From an uncultured Megasphaera sp. (lineage in GTDB: Bacteria; Bacillota; Negativicutes; Veillonellales; Megasphaeraceae), in assembly GCA_900548635.1 (NCBI GenBank), contig URLP01000037.1, positions 1-14,182 on the forward strand: a stretch of 14,182 bases of DNA, written 5' to 3'. The translations under genes were made by a program, and so were the position numbers. Below the pieces are notes generated by a model. The model ran no database searches. It saw nothing but the letters and a program-made list of their open reading frames with translations, and had not been told where the DNA came from. Shown here piece after piece: positions 1 to 8,515 of the stretch (positions within the stretch are counted from its first letter, which is position 1; every line of letters begins with the position of its first letter).

Positions 1-70
1 CGGACTGCCGACTGCGAACCGCGGCGCCGCCAGGCGCCTATTCGGCAAACGATGAACGACCTACGACGAA
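1..70. other. Non-coding tail after the CoA-transferase gene, with GC-rich hairpin
   Basis: This stretch lies downstream of the stop codon of the minus-strand CoA-transferase gene. Two GGCGCC hexamers (23-28 and 33-38) separated by GCCA can form a 6-bp GC-only stem, and 21-30 is itself a perfect 10-bp palindrome (GCGGCGCCGC). On the transcript strand the stem is not followed by a T-run, so it is a poor match to an intrinsic terminator. It may be a transcript-end structure or part of an interspersed repeat. The right part (51-75) carries the CGACGAACTA-type repeat described separately. No gene is visible here. Confidence 0.4.

Positions 71-73
<3 letters not shown>
55..73 (+). repeat. Short intergenic repeat, ACGACGAACT type (left copy)
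   Basis: AACGACCTACGACGAACTA at 55-73 shares AACG plus the exact 10-mer ACGACGAACT (63-72) with the reverse complement of 14164-14182 at the other end of the window. It overlaps the stop codon of the CoA-transferase gene (71-73). It appears to be a member of a low-complexity intergenic repeat family. Only two copies of this GC-rich form are in the window, so the family assignment is tentative. Confidence 0.35.
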
Positions 74-1408
<1,335 letters not shown>

Positions 1409-1420
1409 GCAGCACGCCCC

Positions 1421-2002
1421 CTAACACTTGACCGCTGCTTTTCCGGCATCAAAGGCTTTCAGGTTGAGGTCGATAAAGGCAGGCTTGACGGTCCTTTTGA
1501 TGATATTTTTCCAGTCAATGTCGTGCAGGCCCAGGGCTTCGATGAGAGCGCCGAGAAGGACGACGTTGGCACTCTTGGGATTGCCCAGGTCCGCAGCGAT
1601 TTTCGTCGCAGCGATGGCCATGACGGGGATATGCTTTTTCAATTCTTCAACGATGCCCTGCGGATACTGGCAGGCACCGGAGAGGACCGGCAGAGACGGC
1701 AGCTGCAGGGTATTGACGACCATCTTGCCGTCTTTCTTCAGGAATTTCGCATAGCGCGCCGCTTCCATTTCTTCAAAGGCGACGAGGATGTCCGCTGAGC
1801 CTTCGCCGATGATCGGCGAATAGACTTTTTTACCGAAGCGGACCTGTGTGCTGACGCTGCCGCCGCGCTGGCTCATGCCGTGGACTTCGGACATCTTGAC
1901 ATCGTACCCGTGTTCAATAAGACCGATGGTGAGGATTTTGCTGGCTAATATCGTACCCTGGCCGCCGACGCCGACGAAGAGTACACTCTTGACATCTGAC
2001 AT
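1421..2002 (-). CDS. iorB: Indolepyruvate:ferredoxin oxidoreductase, beta (gamma-domain) subunit IorB
   Basis: The 193-residue protein has the usual length of IorB and its hallmarks: FVGVGGQGTILASKIL near the N-terminus (about 9-24) and SEVHGMSQRGGSVSTQVRFG (about 38-57). This is the pyruvate:ferredoxin oxidoreductase gamma-domain fold. It pairs with IorA to oxidatively decarboxylate aryl-2-oxo acids to aryl-acyl-CoA with ferredoxin as acceptor. The frame stays open upstream into iorA, but the start is set at the ATG at 2002: a GGGGG ribosome-binding stretch precedes it and the protein begins MSDVKSV, just before the first conserved motif. The gene starts 1 nt after the iorA stop (TAA-T-ATG), which implies translational coupling. 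No residue looks damaged. Confidence 0.93.
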   Translation of the reverse strand: MSDVKSVLFVGVGGQGTILASKILTIGLIEHGYDVKMSEVHGMSQRGGSVSTQVRFGKKVYSPIIGEGSADILVAFEEMEAARYAKFLKKDGKMVVNTLQLPSLPVLSGACQYPQGIVEELKKHIPVMAIAATKIAADLGNPKSANVVLLGALIEALGLHDIDWKNIIKRTVKPAFIDLNLKAFDAGKAAVKC

Positions 2003-2003
2003 A

Positions 2004-3785
2004 TTATTCGTCCCCCTTTCTGGAAATGGCCTGAACCGGGCAGACCTGCAGGCAGACCGTACAGCCGACGCAGTCCGTCTGATTGATGCTGGATTTCTTC
2101 GTTTCGCTGTCGTAGCGCAGGGCAGGACAGCCCGTCGCGAGGCACTTGCGGCAGCCGATGCATTTTTCTGCATCGATGACGCACGGCGACCGGTCAAGGT
2201 CGAACTGTTCCTTATCTTCTTTCGAGAACTTTTTAAGAACGCAGGGCCATTTCGTGATGATGACCGACGCTTCGTCTTCTGCCGCATAGGCCCAGTCCAA
2301 GGCTTCCTTCATGGCCTTCAGGTCCAGGGGATTAACGGTGCGTACGCGTTCGATGCACAAGGCTTTGACGACCTTTTCGATATCGATGCGCGTCGCCGGC
2401 TCGCCTTTGATGTTGTAGCCCGTACCCGGATTGTCCTGATGACCCGTCATACCCGTAATGCGGTTGTCCAGGATGACGCAGATCGTATTGGAGCCATTAT
2501 AAGCGACTTCCGTGAGGGCATTCATGCCCGTATGGAAAAAGGTCGAATCGCCCATGCAGGCGACGACGCGCTTCTTCTGGCCGCTGAGGGAGAACGCATG
2601 GCTCAAGCCGTGGCCGACGGAGAAGGCACTGCCCATGCAGGAGGCCAGGTCTTTGGCGTTGAGCGGTGCCGAACCGCCCAGGGCATAGCAGCCGATGTCG
2701 CCAACCATGACCGTATCCCTGCGCTGACCTAGTTCATAGAAGAAGCCCCGGTGCGGACAGCCGGCACAGAGAGCCGGCGGTCTGGGAACGAAAGAGGAAT
2801 CGGGCACGCTGACGCCGTGCGTTTCTTTTTTCAGGATGCCCGCTGCGACGATGTTCGGATTGAGTTCATCGATCTTGGGGATGACGTCTTTGCCGTGACA
2901 GGCAATGCCTGCCGCTTTCAGCTGTTCTTCCATGACCGGGTCCAGCTCTTCGACGACATAGAGCTCATCGACTTTCGCCGCAAAGGCGCGGATTTTTTCG
3001 ATAGGCAGGGGATAGGAAAAGCCGATCTTCAAGTACGACGCCCCTTCGCCTAAGGCTTCCCTGGCATACATATACGCGACGCCGGAGGCGACGATGCCGA
3101 TTTTCGTGTCATGCATTTCTTCATAATTAAAAGGCGACTGTTCCGCATAGTCCTGCAGTTTCTTTTCCCGTTCCTCCACGACATAGCGGCGCTTCTTGGA
3201 AACAGCCGGTACATCGTCGAGGCGGTCCCGCTGTTTGATGTAGGGTACGGCTGCTACATTCCGCCGCTCTCCCAATTCGACGAGGCTCTTGGAATGGTCC
3301 ACGCGGGTCGTCAGGCGGAGCATGACCGGCGTTTCGTATTTTTCACTGATATCATAAGCCGCTTTGACCATATCGAGGCATTCCTGCGAGTCCGACGGTT
3401 CGAACATGCAGATTTTCATGGCCTTCGCGTAGCGGCGGTTGTCCTGTTCGTTCTGAGACGAATGCATGCCCGGGTCATCGGCATTGACAAAGACCATGCC
3501 GCCGTTAATGCCCTGGTAGGCAAAGGTAAACATCGGGTCCGCTGCCACGTTGAGGCCGACCATCTTCATAGCCGCAAAAGAGCGGACACCGCCCATGGAG
3601 GCGCCGATAGCCGCTTCGACGGCGACCTTTTCATTAGGTGCCCATTCAGAGTAGATTTCATCGTACTGGGCGACGTTTTCCAAAATTTCCGTACTCGGTG
3701 TCCCCGGATAAGCCGAAGCAAAGGAGACCCCCGCTTCATATACACCTCTGGCAATGGCTTCATTGCCGGTCAAAAGCTTCTTCAT
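2004..3785 (-). CDS. iorA: Indolepyruvate:ferredoxin oxidoreductase, alpha subunit IorA
   Basis: The 593-residue protein is the catalytic subunit: it binds thiamine diphosphate and carries electrons to ferredoxin through iron-sulfur clusters. The order is an N-terminal PFOR-like domain (SAYPGTPSTEI, about 24-34; SSQNEQDNRRYAK, about 109-121), CAGCPHRGFFYELG (340-353), a thiamine-diphosphate motif starting GDSTFFHTG (412-420) and ending ILDN (438-441), and a C-terminal two-cluster ferredoxin domain. Its cysteines are at 542, 545, 548, 553 and 572, 575, 578, 582. Indolepyruvate, phenylpyruvate and 4-hydroxyphenylpyruvate are the family's usual substrates. Two ATGs are possible; 3785 is chosen because GGAGG lies 7 nt upstream, whereas the ATG at 3791 leaves only 1 nt. 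It is the first gene of the operon and sits behind a probable sigma-54 promoter. Confidence 0.95.
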   Translation of the reverse strand: MKKLLTGNEAIARGVYEAGVSFASAYPGTPSTEILENVAQYDEIYSEWAPNEKVAVEAAIGASMGGVRSFAAMKMVGLNVAADPMFTFAYQGINGGMVFVNADDPGMHSSQNEQDNRRYAKAMKICMFEPSDSQECLDMVKAAYDISEKYETPVMLRLTTRVDHSKSLVELGERRNVAAVPYIKQRDRLDDVPAVSKKRRYVVEEREKKLQDYAEQSPFNYEEMHDTKIGIVASGVAYMYAREALGEGASYLKIGFSYPLPIEKIRAFAAKVDELYVVEELDPVMEEQLKAAGIACHGKDVIPKIDELNPNIVAAGILKKETHGVSVPDSSFVPRPPALCAGCPHRGFFYELGQRRDTVMVGDIGCYALGGSAPLNAKDLASCMGSAFSVGHGLSHAFSLSGQKKRVVACMGDSTFFHTGMNALTEVAYNGSNTICVILDNRITGMTGHQDNPGTGYNIKGEPATRIDIEKVVKALCIERVRTVNPLDLKAMKEALDWAYAAEDEASVIITKWPCVLKKFSKEDKEQFDLDRSPCVIDAEKCIGCRKCLATGCPALRYDSETKKSSINQTDCVGCTVCLQVCPVQAISRKGDE

Positions 3786-3833
3786 AATCATACCTCCTCA
3801 GTGCGTTGTACGTTATCTTTTCACTGATTTATA

Positions 3834-3849
3834 TGAAATTTTTGTGCCA
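3834..3849 (-). promoter_or_regulatory. Probable sigma-54 (-24/-12) promoter for iorA operon
   Basis: Read on the minus strand, 3849 to 3834 is TGGCACAAAAATTTCA. The -24 half is a perfect TGGCAC, the spacer is 5 nt, and the -12 half is TTTCA against the consensus TTGCA, so one key base differs (T for the -12 G). The implied transcription start is near 3823, about 40 nt upstream of the iorA ATG. A divergent gene for a sigma-54 activator stands next to it, which makes a chance match less likely. The -12 mismatch keeps this short of certain. Confidence 0.55.
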
Positions 3850-3854
3850 TTTTT

Positions 3855-3880
3855 GGTTTGAAGTTTGATGTTTGATGTAG
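3855..3880 (-). repeat. Degenerate ACTTCAAAC/ACATCAAAC repeat block (inverted arm)
   Basis: On the minus strand this block contains ACATCAAACATCAAACTTCAAACC, three near-copies of a CAAAC unit. It resembles, in opposite orientation, the tandem ACTACAAACTAAAA repeats at 3905-3949 and the ACTTCAAACT copies at 7284-7307. With 3905-3949 it forms an imperfect inverted pair around a unique core (about 3881-3904). It lies between the -24 element of iorA and the upstream half-sites. Confidence 0.45.
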
Positions 3881-3904
3881 AAAGCCTTGCCAGATACCGT
3901 CAGT

Positions 3905-3949
3905 ACTACAAACTAAAAACTACAAACTAAAAACTACAAACTAAAAACT
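3905..3949 (+). repeat. Three perfect 14-bp tandem repeats ACTACAAACTAAAA
   Basis: Positions 3905-3918, 3919-3932 and 3933-3946 are identical copies of ACTACAAACTAAAA, followed by a partial ACT. The array sits between the probable activator sites (3953-3976) and the sigma-54 promoter of iorA. Gain or loss of one unit would shift their spacing by 14 bp, about one and a third helical turns. There are no unique spacers, so it is not a CRISPR array. Confidence 0.9.
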
Positions 3950-3952
3950 TGC

Positions 3953-3976
3953 TTTTACATGTAAAATTTATTTTAC
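3953..3976. promoter_or_regulatory. Paired TTTTAC/GTAAAA half-sites, probable upstream activator site or operator
   Basis: TTTTACATGTAAAA (3953-3966) is a perfect 14-bp palindrome. Its right half begins a second inverted repeat, GTAAAAT-TT-ATTTTAC (3961-3976). The centre lies about 130-140 nt upstream of the predicted iorA start site, a normal distance for an enhancer bound by a sigma-54 activator. It also ends 4 nt before the -35 box of the regulator gene, so the same protein could control its own promoter. The binding protein is inferred from position only; a different repressor cannot be excluded. Confidence 0.5.
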
Positions 3977-3980
3977 CTGC

Positions 3981-4009
3981 TTTACACTTGGTGCTTATTT
4001 TCCTATGAT
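3981..4009 (+). promoter_or_regulatory. Sigma-70 type promoter of the sigma-54 activator gene
   Basis: TTTACA (3981-3986) and TATGAT (4004-4009) are separated by exactly 17 nt, a close match to the housekeeping -35/-10 consensus. The start site would fall near 4016, giving a leader of about 22 nt before the ATG at 4038. Because the alternative in-frame ATG at 4005 lies inside the -10 box, this promoter supports 4038 as the true start. Confidence 0.6.
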
Positions 4010-4037
4010 AAAAGCAGCTACTAAGAGAGGTGTTTCT

Positions 4038-5918
4038 ATGGAAAAAATTGCTTTTTTAATTGCCGATGAAGAAATGAAAACGTCCGTCGAAACGATGCTG
4101 CAGACCTATAAGGATAAGTTAGACCGGCAGCACTTGGAAACGTGCATTGAAATCATCGATTTCCCCCGCCTCGTCGAGCAGGCAGAGGCTTTGATCCGTC
4201 AGGGCGCACAGGTCATCATCACCAATAGCGGGTCCCATCAGATACTGACCGGCGTGATTCGGGAAATACCGATTCTCTGCCTCTTCAGTTCGACCAACGA
4301 TGCCCTCTATACGCTGCGCGCCATTGCTCCGCAATATAAAAAAATCCACCTGCTCCTCAATGAAAACTTTATGTTCAATCAAGCGGCCTGTCCGCCGGAA
4401 CTGCAGAAAAAAATCATCTTCTATCCCCGCTACCAGCTGAACCGGACGCCGCGGAAACTGCTGCAGCAGGTACGCCAGATTCCCGTCACGCCGGAAACAG
4501 CCATCGTCGGCTGCCCCCTCCTGCCCCAGATTGCCGCCGCCAGCAAAATGCCGATCTACGCCATCCGCCCCAGTGAATCGACGATGCTCTCGGTCCTCCT
4601 CTATGCCCAGGAACTGCTGGCTTTCCAGGCCAGGGACAACAAGCAGCTCTCCATGATGGAATCCATCTTATCCCATGTCACGGACGGTATCATCCTCTAT
4701 ACGAAAGGCGGTACTATTTCCCATATCAACCAGCGGGCAGCAGATTTCCTCGGCGTGCCGCTGACGACACAGAACATGCGGGATATCTTCCCAGACTGGA
4801 CGGAGGGTTCGAAACCGTCCTTCAAAAATACGATCCTGCGGCGGCCGCCGTACACGCTCGCTGCCAATTCCGACTTTTTCCTCATGGACAGCAAATCCCA
4901 GTATATCCTGACCCTGCGCGATGTGACAGAACTGCAGCGCTTGGAAAAAAATATCCGCTACAAGCTCTCCAAGACGGGCCTGACGGCACAGCATCATTTC
5001 TCGGACATCAAGACTGTCGACGCAGGCATGAAAAAAGTCATCCATCAGGCCGAAATCATGGCTGCCTACAATGCGCCCATCCTCATCCAGGGGGAAAGCG
5101 GCACGGGCAAGGAACTCTTCGCCCAGAGCATCCACAATACCAGCGACCGCCGCAACGGCCCTTTCGTGGCCATCAACTGCGCCGCCCTGCCGACAGATCT
5201 TTTGGAAAGTGAGCTTTTCGGCTATGTCGGCGGCTCCTTCACGGGTGCCCGCAAAGAAGGCAAAGCAGGCCTCTTTGAACTGGCCCACAAGGGCACGATT
5301 TTCCTCGACGAAATCAACAGCATGGCGCCGAGCCTCCAGTCGAAGCTCCTGCGTGTCCTGGAAATGAAGCAGGTCATGCGCCTCGGCTCGGACTACGTCA
5401 TCCCCCTGGACATCCGCATCATCTCTGCCAGCAACGCCGACATCATCGCCGCTGTCCAGGCCGGCCGCTTCCGGCGCGGCCTCTTTTTCCGCATCAACAC
5501 CCTGCGCCTGAGCCTGCCGTCTCTCAATGAACGGCCCGAGGACATCCTCTATCTCTTTACGTACTTTCTGGAAATGTTGCGCGGTGCCAGGACGAAAATA
5601 CCGGCAGATTTAAAAAAAGCCCTCACGCAGCACAACTGGTGGGGCAATATCCGGGAACTGCACAGCGTCGCCCTGCGCTATCACATCTTCGGCGAGACCT
5701 TGGACGGAAATTATGACGCCCTCTTCGACATGCCCGATGCGGCACAGAGAGAAACCCTTCTCGACACGGCGTCGCTGCAGCTCGATATGAAGCAGCTGGA
5801 AAAGACGATCCAGCAGATTTTAATTAAGGAATTAAAAGAAAAAGGCTACAGCCAAAAGGCCATAGCCAAGTTGTTCAATGTCTCGCGGCAGACGATTTTC
5901 AACAAGATGCGCGAATAG
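4038..5918 (+). CDS. Sigma-54-dependent transcriptional activator (PrpR_N-PAS-AAA+-Fis HTH)
   Basis: The 626-residue protein is an enhancer-binding activator that opens sigma-54 promoters using ATP. Residues about 1-185 resemble the PrpR N-terminal sensor domain, and about 200-300 look like a PAS domain (MMESILSHVTDGIILY, ending LTLRDVTELQRLE). The AAA+ domain spans about 322-545 with Walker A GESGTGKE (352-359), the sigma-54-contact loop GSFTGA (399-404, the canonical form being GAFTGA), Walker B TIFLDEIN (420-427) and FFRINTL (483-489). The C-terminal Fis-type helix-turn-helix is about 602-625 (YSQKAIAKLFNVSRQTIFNK). The ATG at 4038 has AGAGGTG upstream. The gene is divergent from iorA, whose promoter looks sigma-54 dependent, so iorAB plus the CoA-transferase are its likely targets. 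The effector is unknown; an acid, acyl-CoA or oxo-acid would fit the PrpR_N domain. Confidence 0.93.
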   Translation: MEKIAFLIADEEMKTSVETMLQTYKDKLDRQHLETCIEIIDFPRLVEQAEALIRQGAQVIITNSGSHQILTGVIREIPILCLFSSTNDALYTLRAIAPQYKKIHLLLNENFMFNQAACPPELQKKIIFYPRYQLNRTPRKLLQQVRQIPVTPETAIVGCPLLPQIAAASKMPIYAIRPSESTMLSVLLYAQELLAFQARDNKQLSMMESILSHVTDGIILYTKGGTISHINQRAADFLGVPLTTQNMRDIFPDWTEGSKPSFKNTILRRPPYTLAANSDFFLMDSKSQYILTLRDVTELQRLEKNIRYKLSKTGLTAQHHFSDIKTVDAGMKKVIHQAEIMAAYNAPILIQGESGTGKELFAQSIHNTSDRRNGPFVAINCAALPTDLLESELFGYVGGSFTGARKEGKAGLFELAHKGTIFLDEINSMAPSLQSKLLRVLEMKQVMRLGSDYVIPLDIRIISASNADIIAAVQAGRFRRGLFFRINTLRLSLPSLNERPEDILYLFTYFLEMLRGARTKIPADLKKALTQHNWWGNIRELHSVALRYHIFGETLDGNYDALFDMPDAAQRETLLDTASLQLDMKQLEKTIQQILIKELKEKGYSQKAIAKLFNVSRQTIFNKMRE

Positions 5919-5930
5919 TGCCTATTTTTT
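5914..5930. terminator. Weak hairpin plus T-run between convergent stop codons
   Basis: AATAG (5914-5918) and CTATT (5922-5926) form a 5-bp stem with a 3-nt loop, followed by Ts to 5930. The stop codons of both convergent genes lie inside the stem. The stem is AT-rich and weak, so termination here is only a possibility. No better terminator is visible between the two genes. Confidence 0.22.
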
Positions 5931-7271
5931 CTCACGGCACATTTCTTCCAGGATCTGCCAGGCTTCGTGGGGCTTGTGTTCCTTGATGACGCGGCTCACC
6001 GTATCGTAGCCAAGGGTGCTGATGTAGGCAGCGCCGAAAGAAGCCGATTCCTGCAGGTGTTTCAGGCACTGGTCCTGCCGCACTTCCAGGCCTTCGACGC
6101 AGGATGTGCGGAAAATAGAGACGGCTTTCGTCAGGAGATGGATGCTTTCCAGGAGGCAGTCGGCGATGAGCGGTTCGAAAGCATTCAGTTCGAATTCACC
6201 GTGCGCTGCGGCCATGCCGATGGCACTGTCATTGGCCATGGCTTTCATGGCGCACTGCATGACCATTTCCGGGATAACCGGGTTAACCTTGCCCGGCATG
6301 ATGGAGCTGCCCTGCTGGCGGGCAGGCAGGCGGATTTCACCGATGCCGCCGTAGGGGCCGGAGTTCATCAGGCGCAGGTCGTTGGCAATCTTCATCAAGT
6401 TGACGGCCAGGGCTTTGAGCAGACCTGAGACTTCGACGAAGACGTCGTTATTCTGGGTCAGGTCGACAGGATATTCCGCTGCCGCCAGGCCGATGCCCGT
6501 CAGCTGGCGCAGCTTTTCGATGACCTCGAAGCGGTACTGGCGCGACGCCGTGTCCGACGTACCGATGGCCGTGCCGCCGAGGTTGACCATGCGCAGCCGT
6601 TCTTCGACTTTATAGATGCGCCAGCGGTCGCGCGAAAGGGCCTGGGCATAGGCGCCGAATTCTTCGCCAAGCGTCATGGGCACGGCGTCCATCAATTCCG
6701 TCCGGCCCAGTTTATAGATTTTTTCACAGGCCTGTTCCTGATGCTGGAAGGCCTCCTGCAAATCCGCGCAGGCCTTGCTCAACTCGCGCAGCTTGAAGAT
6801 GGCCGCAATGCGCAGGGCCGTCGGGTAGACGTCGTTTGTCGACTGGCCGCGGTTGACGTCATCCAGGGGATGGATGACGTCGTACTGGCCGGGCCTTTTA
6901 CCCAGTTTCAACAGGGCCAGGTTGGCTAAAACTTCGTTGACGTTCATGTTCGTCGACGTGCCGGCGCCGCCCTGGAGGGCTTCAGTCACGAAGGCGACGT
7001 CATGCTGACCGGCCAGGATGTCGTCGCAGGCCGCGGCAATGGCCTCGTAGATGCCGTCTTCCCGCACGCCCAGTTTGGCATAGGTCAGGGCGGCTGCTTT
7101 CTTGACCGTCACGATGGCATAAATGAGGCTTACACTTGTTTTTTTATGGTCCAGGGGAAAATTATCTACAGCCCGCGCCGTATTGATGCCGTAGAGCGCA
7201 TCGGCAGGCAGTTCCCTTTCCCCCAATAAATCGCGTTCCCTGCGCGTGTCTTTTTCGTTTTCCTTACACAT
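5922..7271 (-). CDS. aspA: Aspartate ammonia-lyase (aspartase/fumarase superfamily) of a hydrogenase-maturation cluster
   Basis: The 449-residue protein would split L-aspartate into fumarate and ammonium. Superfamily signatures are present: QGGAGTSTNMNVNEV (100-114), DDVNRGQSTNDVYPT (137-151), TELMDAVPMTLG (191-202) and the catalytic serine loop GSSIMPGKVNP (321-331). QGGAGTS and T-x-L-x-DAVP are aspartase-like; fumarase would have a TGSGTQSN-type motif. It is slightly shorter than typical aspartases (about 470). A GGAGGG stretch precedes the ATG. It is the last gene of the operon, 29 nt after hydF. Aspartase genes are known next to hydE/hydF/hydG in anaerobes, and ammonium from aspartate is a plausible nitrogen source for the bridging dithiomethylamine ligand of the [FeFe] H-cluster; that role is inference. 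A general catabolic role is possible. Confidence 0.85.
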   Translation of the reverse strand: MCKENEKDTRRERDLLGERELPADALYGINTARAVDNFPLDHKKTSVSLIYAIVTVKKAAALTYAKLGVREDGIYEAIAAACDDILAGQHDVAFVTEALQGGAGTSTNMNVNEVLANLALLKLGKRPGQYDVIHPLDDVNRGQSTNDVYPTALRIAAIFKLRELSKACADLQEAFQHQEQACEKIYKLGRTELMDAVPMTLGEEFGAYAQALSRDRWRIYKVEERLRMVNLGGTAIGTSDTASRQYRFEVIEKLRQLTGIGLAAAEYPVDLTQNNDVFVEVSGLLKALAVNLMKIANDLRLMNSGPYGGIGEIRLPARQQGSSIMPGKVNPVIPEMVMQCAMKAMANDSAIGMAAAHGEFELNAFEPLIADCLLESIHLLTKAVSIFRTSCVEGLEVRQDQCLKHLQESASFGAAYISTLGYDTVSRVIKEHKPHEAWQILEEMCREKK

Positions 7272-7283
7272 AAAAAGCCCTCC

Positions 7284-7307
7284 ACTTCAAACTCCAAACT
7301 TCAAACT
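7284..7307 (+). repeat. ACTTCAAACT direct repeat, 14-bp period
   Basis: ACTTCAAACT occurs at 7284-7293 and again at 7298-7307, separated by CCAA, giving the same 14-nt period as the ACTACAAACTAAAA array at 3905-3949 (shared pattern ACTNCAAACTNNAA). It fills most of the short gap between hydF and aspA and runs over the hydF stop codon (7301-7303). Confidence 0.6.
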
Positions 7308-8500
7308 ATTATTTCCTGCAAGTATGGGAAGACGCTGAGGCTGCGTTTCAGGATGCCCTGCATATAGGCGATGGCGATGCCGTAGTTCGTAATCGGCACG
7401 CCCTGGTCGGCAGTGCATTTCATGCGGTACTGGACTTCCCGGCCGTTGAGCATGCAGCCGCCGCAGTGGATGACCATGGCGTATTCAGAAAGATCATCCG
7501 GGAAATCGCGGCCGCTCGAGGTCTCGATCTGGATGTCCTTCTGCGTATAGTTGCGCAGCCAGCGCGGAATCTTGACCGTGCCGATATCGTCGCACTGGCG
7601 GTGATGCGTACAGCCTTCGGCAATGAGGACCGTATCGCCGTCTTTGAGCTTTTCGATAGCCGTCACGCCGCGCACGGCATTTTCCAGGAGGCCTTTGTGG
7701 CGAGCCATGAGGATGGAAAAAGACGTCAGGCGGATGCCCGGCGGCGTATCGGCCGAAACTTTGGCAAAGACCTGGCTGTCCGTAATGACCAGGGCCGGTT
7801 TCTGGCCGAGGACGTCCAGGGTGTGGCGCAGTTCGTATTCTTTGACGACGATGGCTGCGCAGTCGTTGTCGATGATTTCCCGTATCGTCTGCTGCTGAGG
7901 CAGGATGAGGCGTCCCTTCGGCGCTGCCGTATCGATGGGAACGACGAGGATGACGAAGTCGCCGCCCTGGATGAGATCGCTGACGATAGGCGCCGCCGCT
8001 TCCTCCGGCTTGAGGCGGGCCAGGCGTTCCTTGAGCTCCCGGATACCGTCGTCCTGCAGGGCGCTGACGTAGATTTCACTGCCTGCCGGCGCCGCGTGCT
8101 GCGGTACGAGGTCGGCCTTGTTGTAGACGACGAGACAGGGCAGGTTCTTTTCCCGGATCAGGCGCAGGACGTCTTCGTCGGCCTGGGACTTGCCGACAGC
8201 GGCATCGATGACGACTACGGCGATGTCCGTCTTGTTGAGAACTTTTTTCGTCCGCCGCACCCGTTCTTCGCCGAGAGCACCGACGTCGTCGAAGCCCGGC
8301 GTATCGATGATTTCCACGGGCCCCAGGGGCAGCAGTTCCATCGCTTTGTAGACCGGGTCCGTCGTCGTCCCCTTCGTCGCGGAAACGATGGAGAGATCCT
8401 GACCCGTCACGGCGTTGACGACGCTCGACTTGCCGGCATTGCGGCAGCCGAAGAAGCCGATATGCACCCGTTCGCCTGACGGCGTATCGTTCATACCCAT
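7301..8500 (-). CDS. hydF: [FeFe]-hydrogenase maturation GTPase HydF
   Basis: HydF is the scaffold on which the di-iron subcluster of the [FeFe]-hydrogenase H-cluster is finished and from which it is handed to apo-hydrogenase. The 399-residue protein starts with a TrmE-like GTPase domain: P-loop GCRNAGKSS (18-26), switch GTTTDP (44-49), DTPGFDD (66-72) and NKAD (127-130). A dimerisation domain follows. The C-terminal cluster domain has C-T-H-H (297-300) and HCGGC (345-349), the family's CxH...HCxxC [4Fe-4S] motif, intact. Its length matches the family (about 400). The ATG at 8500 follows AGGAAGG with a 10-nt spacer; a second ATG two codons later is possible. It sits 15 nt after the NifH-like gene and before aspA. 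The radical-SAM partners HydE and HydG are not in this window. Confidence 0.95.
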   Translation of the reverse strand: MGMNDTPSGERVHIGFFGCRNAGKSSVVNAVTGQDLSIVSATKGTTTDPVYKAMELLPLGPVEIIDTPGFDDVGALGEERVRRTKKVLNKTDIAVVVIDAAVGKSQADEDVLRLIREKNLPCLVVYNKADLVPQHAAPAGSEIYVSALQDDGIRELKERLARLKPEEAAAPIVSDLIQGGDFVILVVPIDTAAPKGRLILPQQQTIREIIDNDCAAIVVKEYELRHTLDVLGQKPALVITDSQVFAKVSADTPPGIRLTSFSILMARHKGLLENAVRGVTAIEKLKDGDTVLIAEGCTHHRQCDDIGTVKIPRWLRNYTQKDIQIETSSGRDFPDDLSEYAMVIHCGGCMLNGREVQYRMKCTADQGVPITNYGIAIAYMQGILKRSLSVFPYLQEIIV

Positions 8501-8515
8501 GTTATCGCTTCCTTC

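Noticed and set aside
21..39. Intrinsic terminator of the iorAB operon
   Set aside because: The GGCGCC stem has no following T-run on the transcript strand, so it is listed only as a hairpin.
2003..2287. Longer N-terminal extension of IorB
   Set aside because: The extra frame lies entirely within iorA. The ATG at 2002 has a ribosome-binding site, and the family's first motif begins right after it.
3905..3949. CRISPR-like array
   Set aside because: The units are contiguous 14-bp tandem copies without unique spacers and there are no cas genes.
4005..4037. Earlier ATG (4005) for the sigma-54 activator
   Set aside because: It lies inside the predicted -10 box and has no Shine-Dalgarno sequence. 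The ATG at 4038 has AGAGGTG upstream.
5922..7271. Fumarase C
   Set aside because: QGGAGTSTNMN and TELMDAVPM are aspartase-type signatures, and the gene is adjacent to hydF, where aspartases are common.
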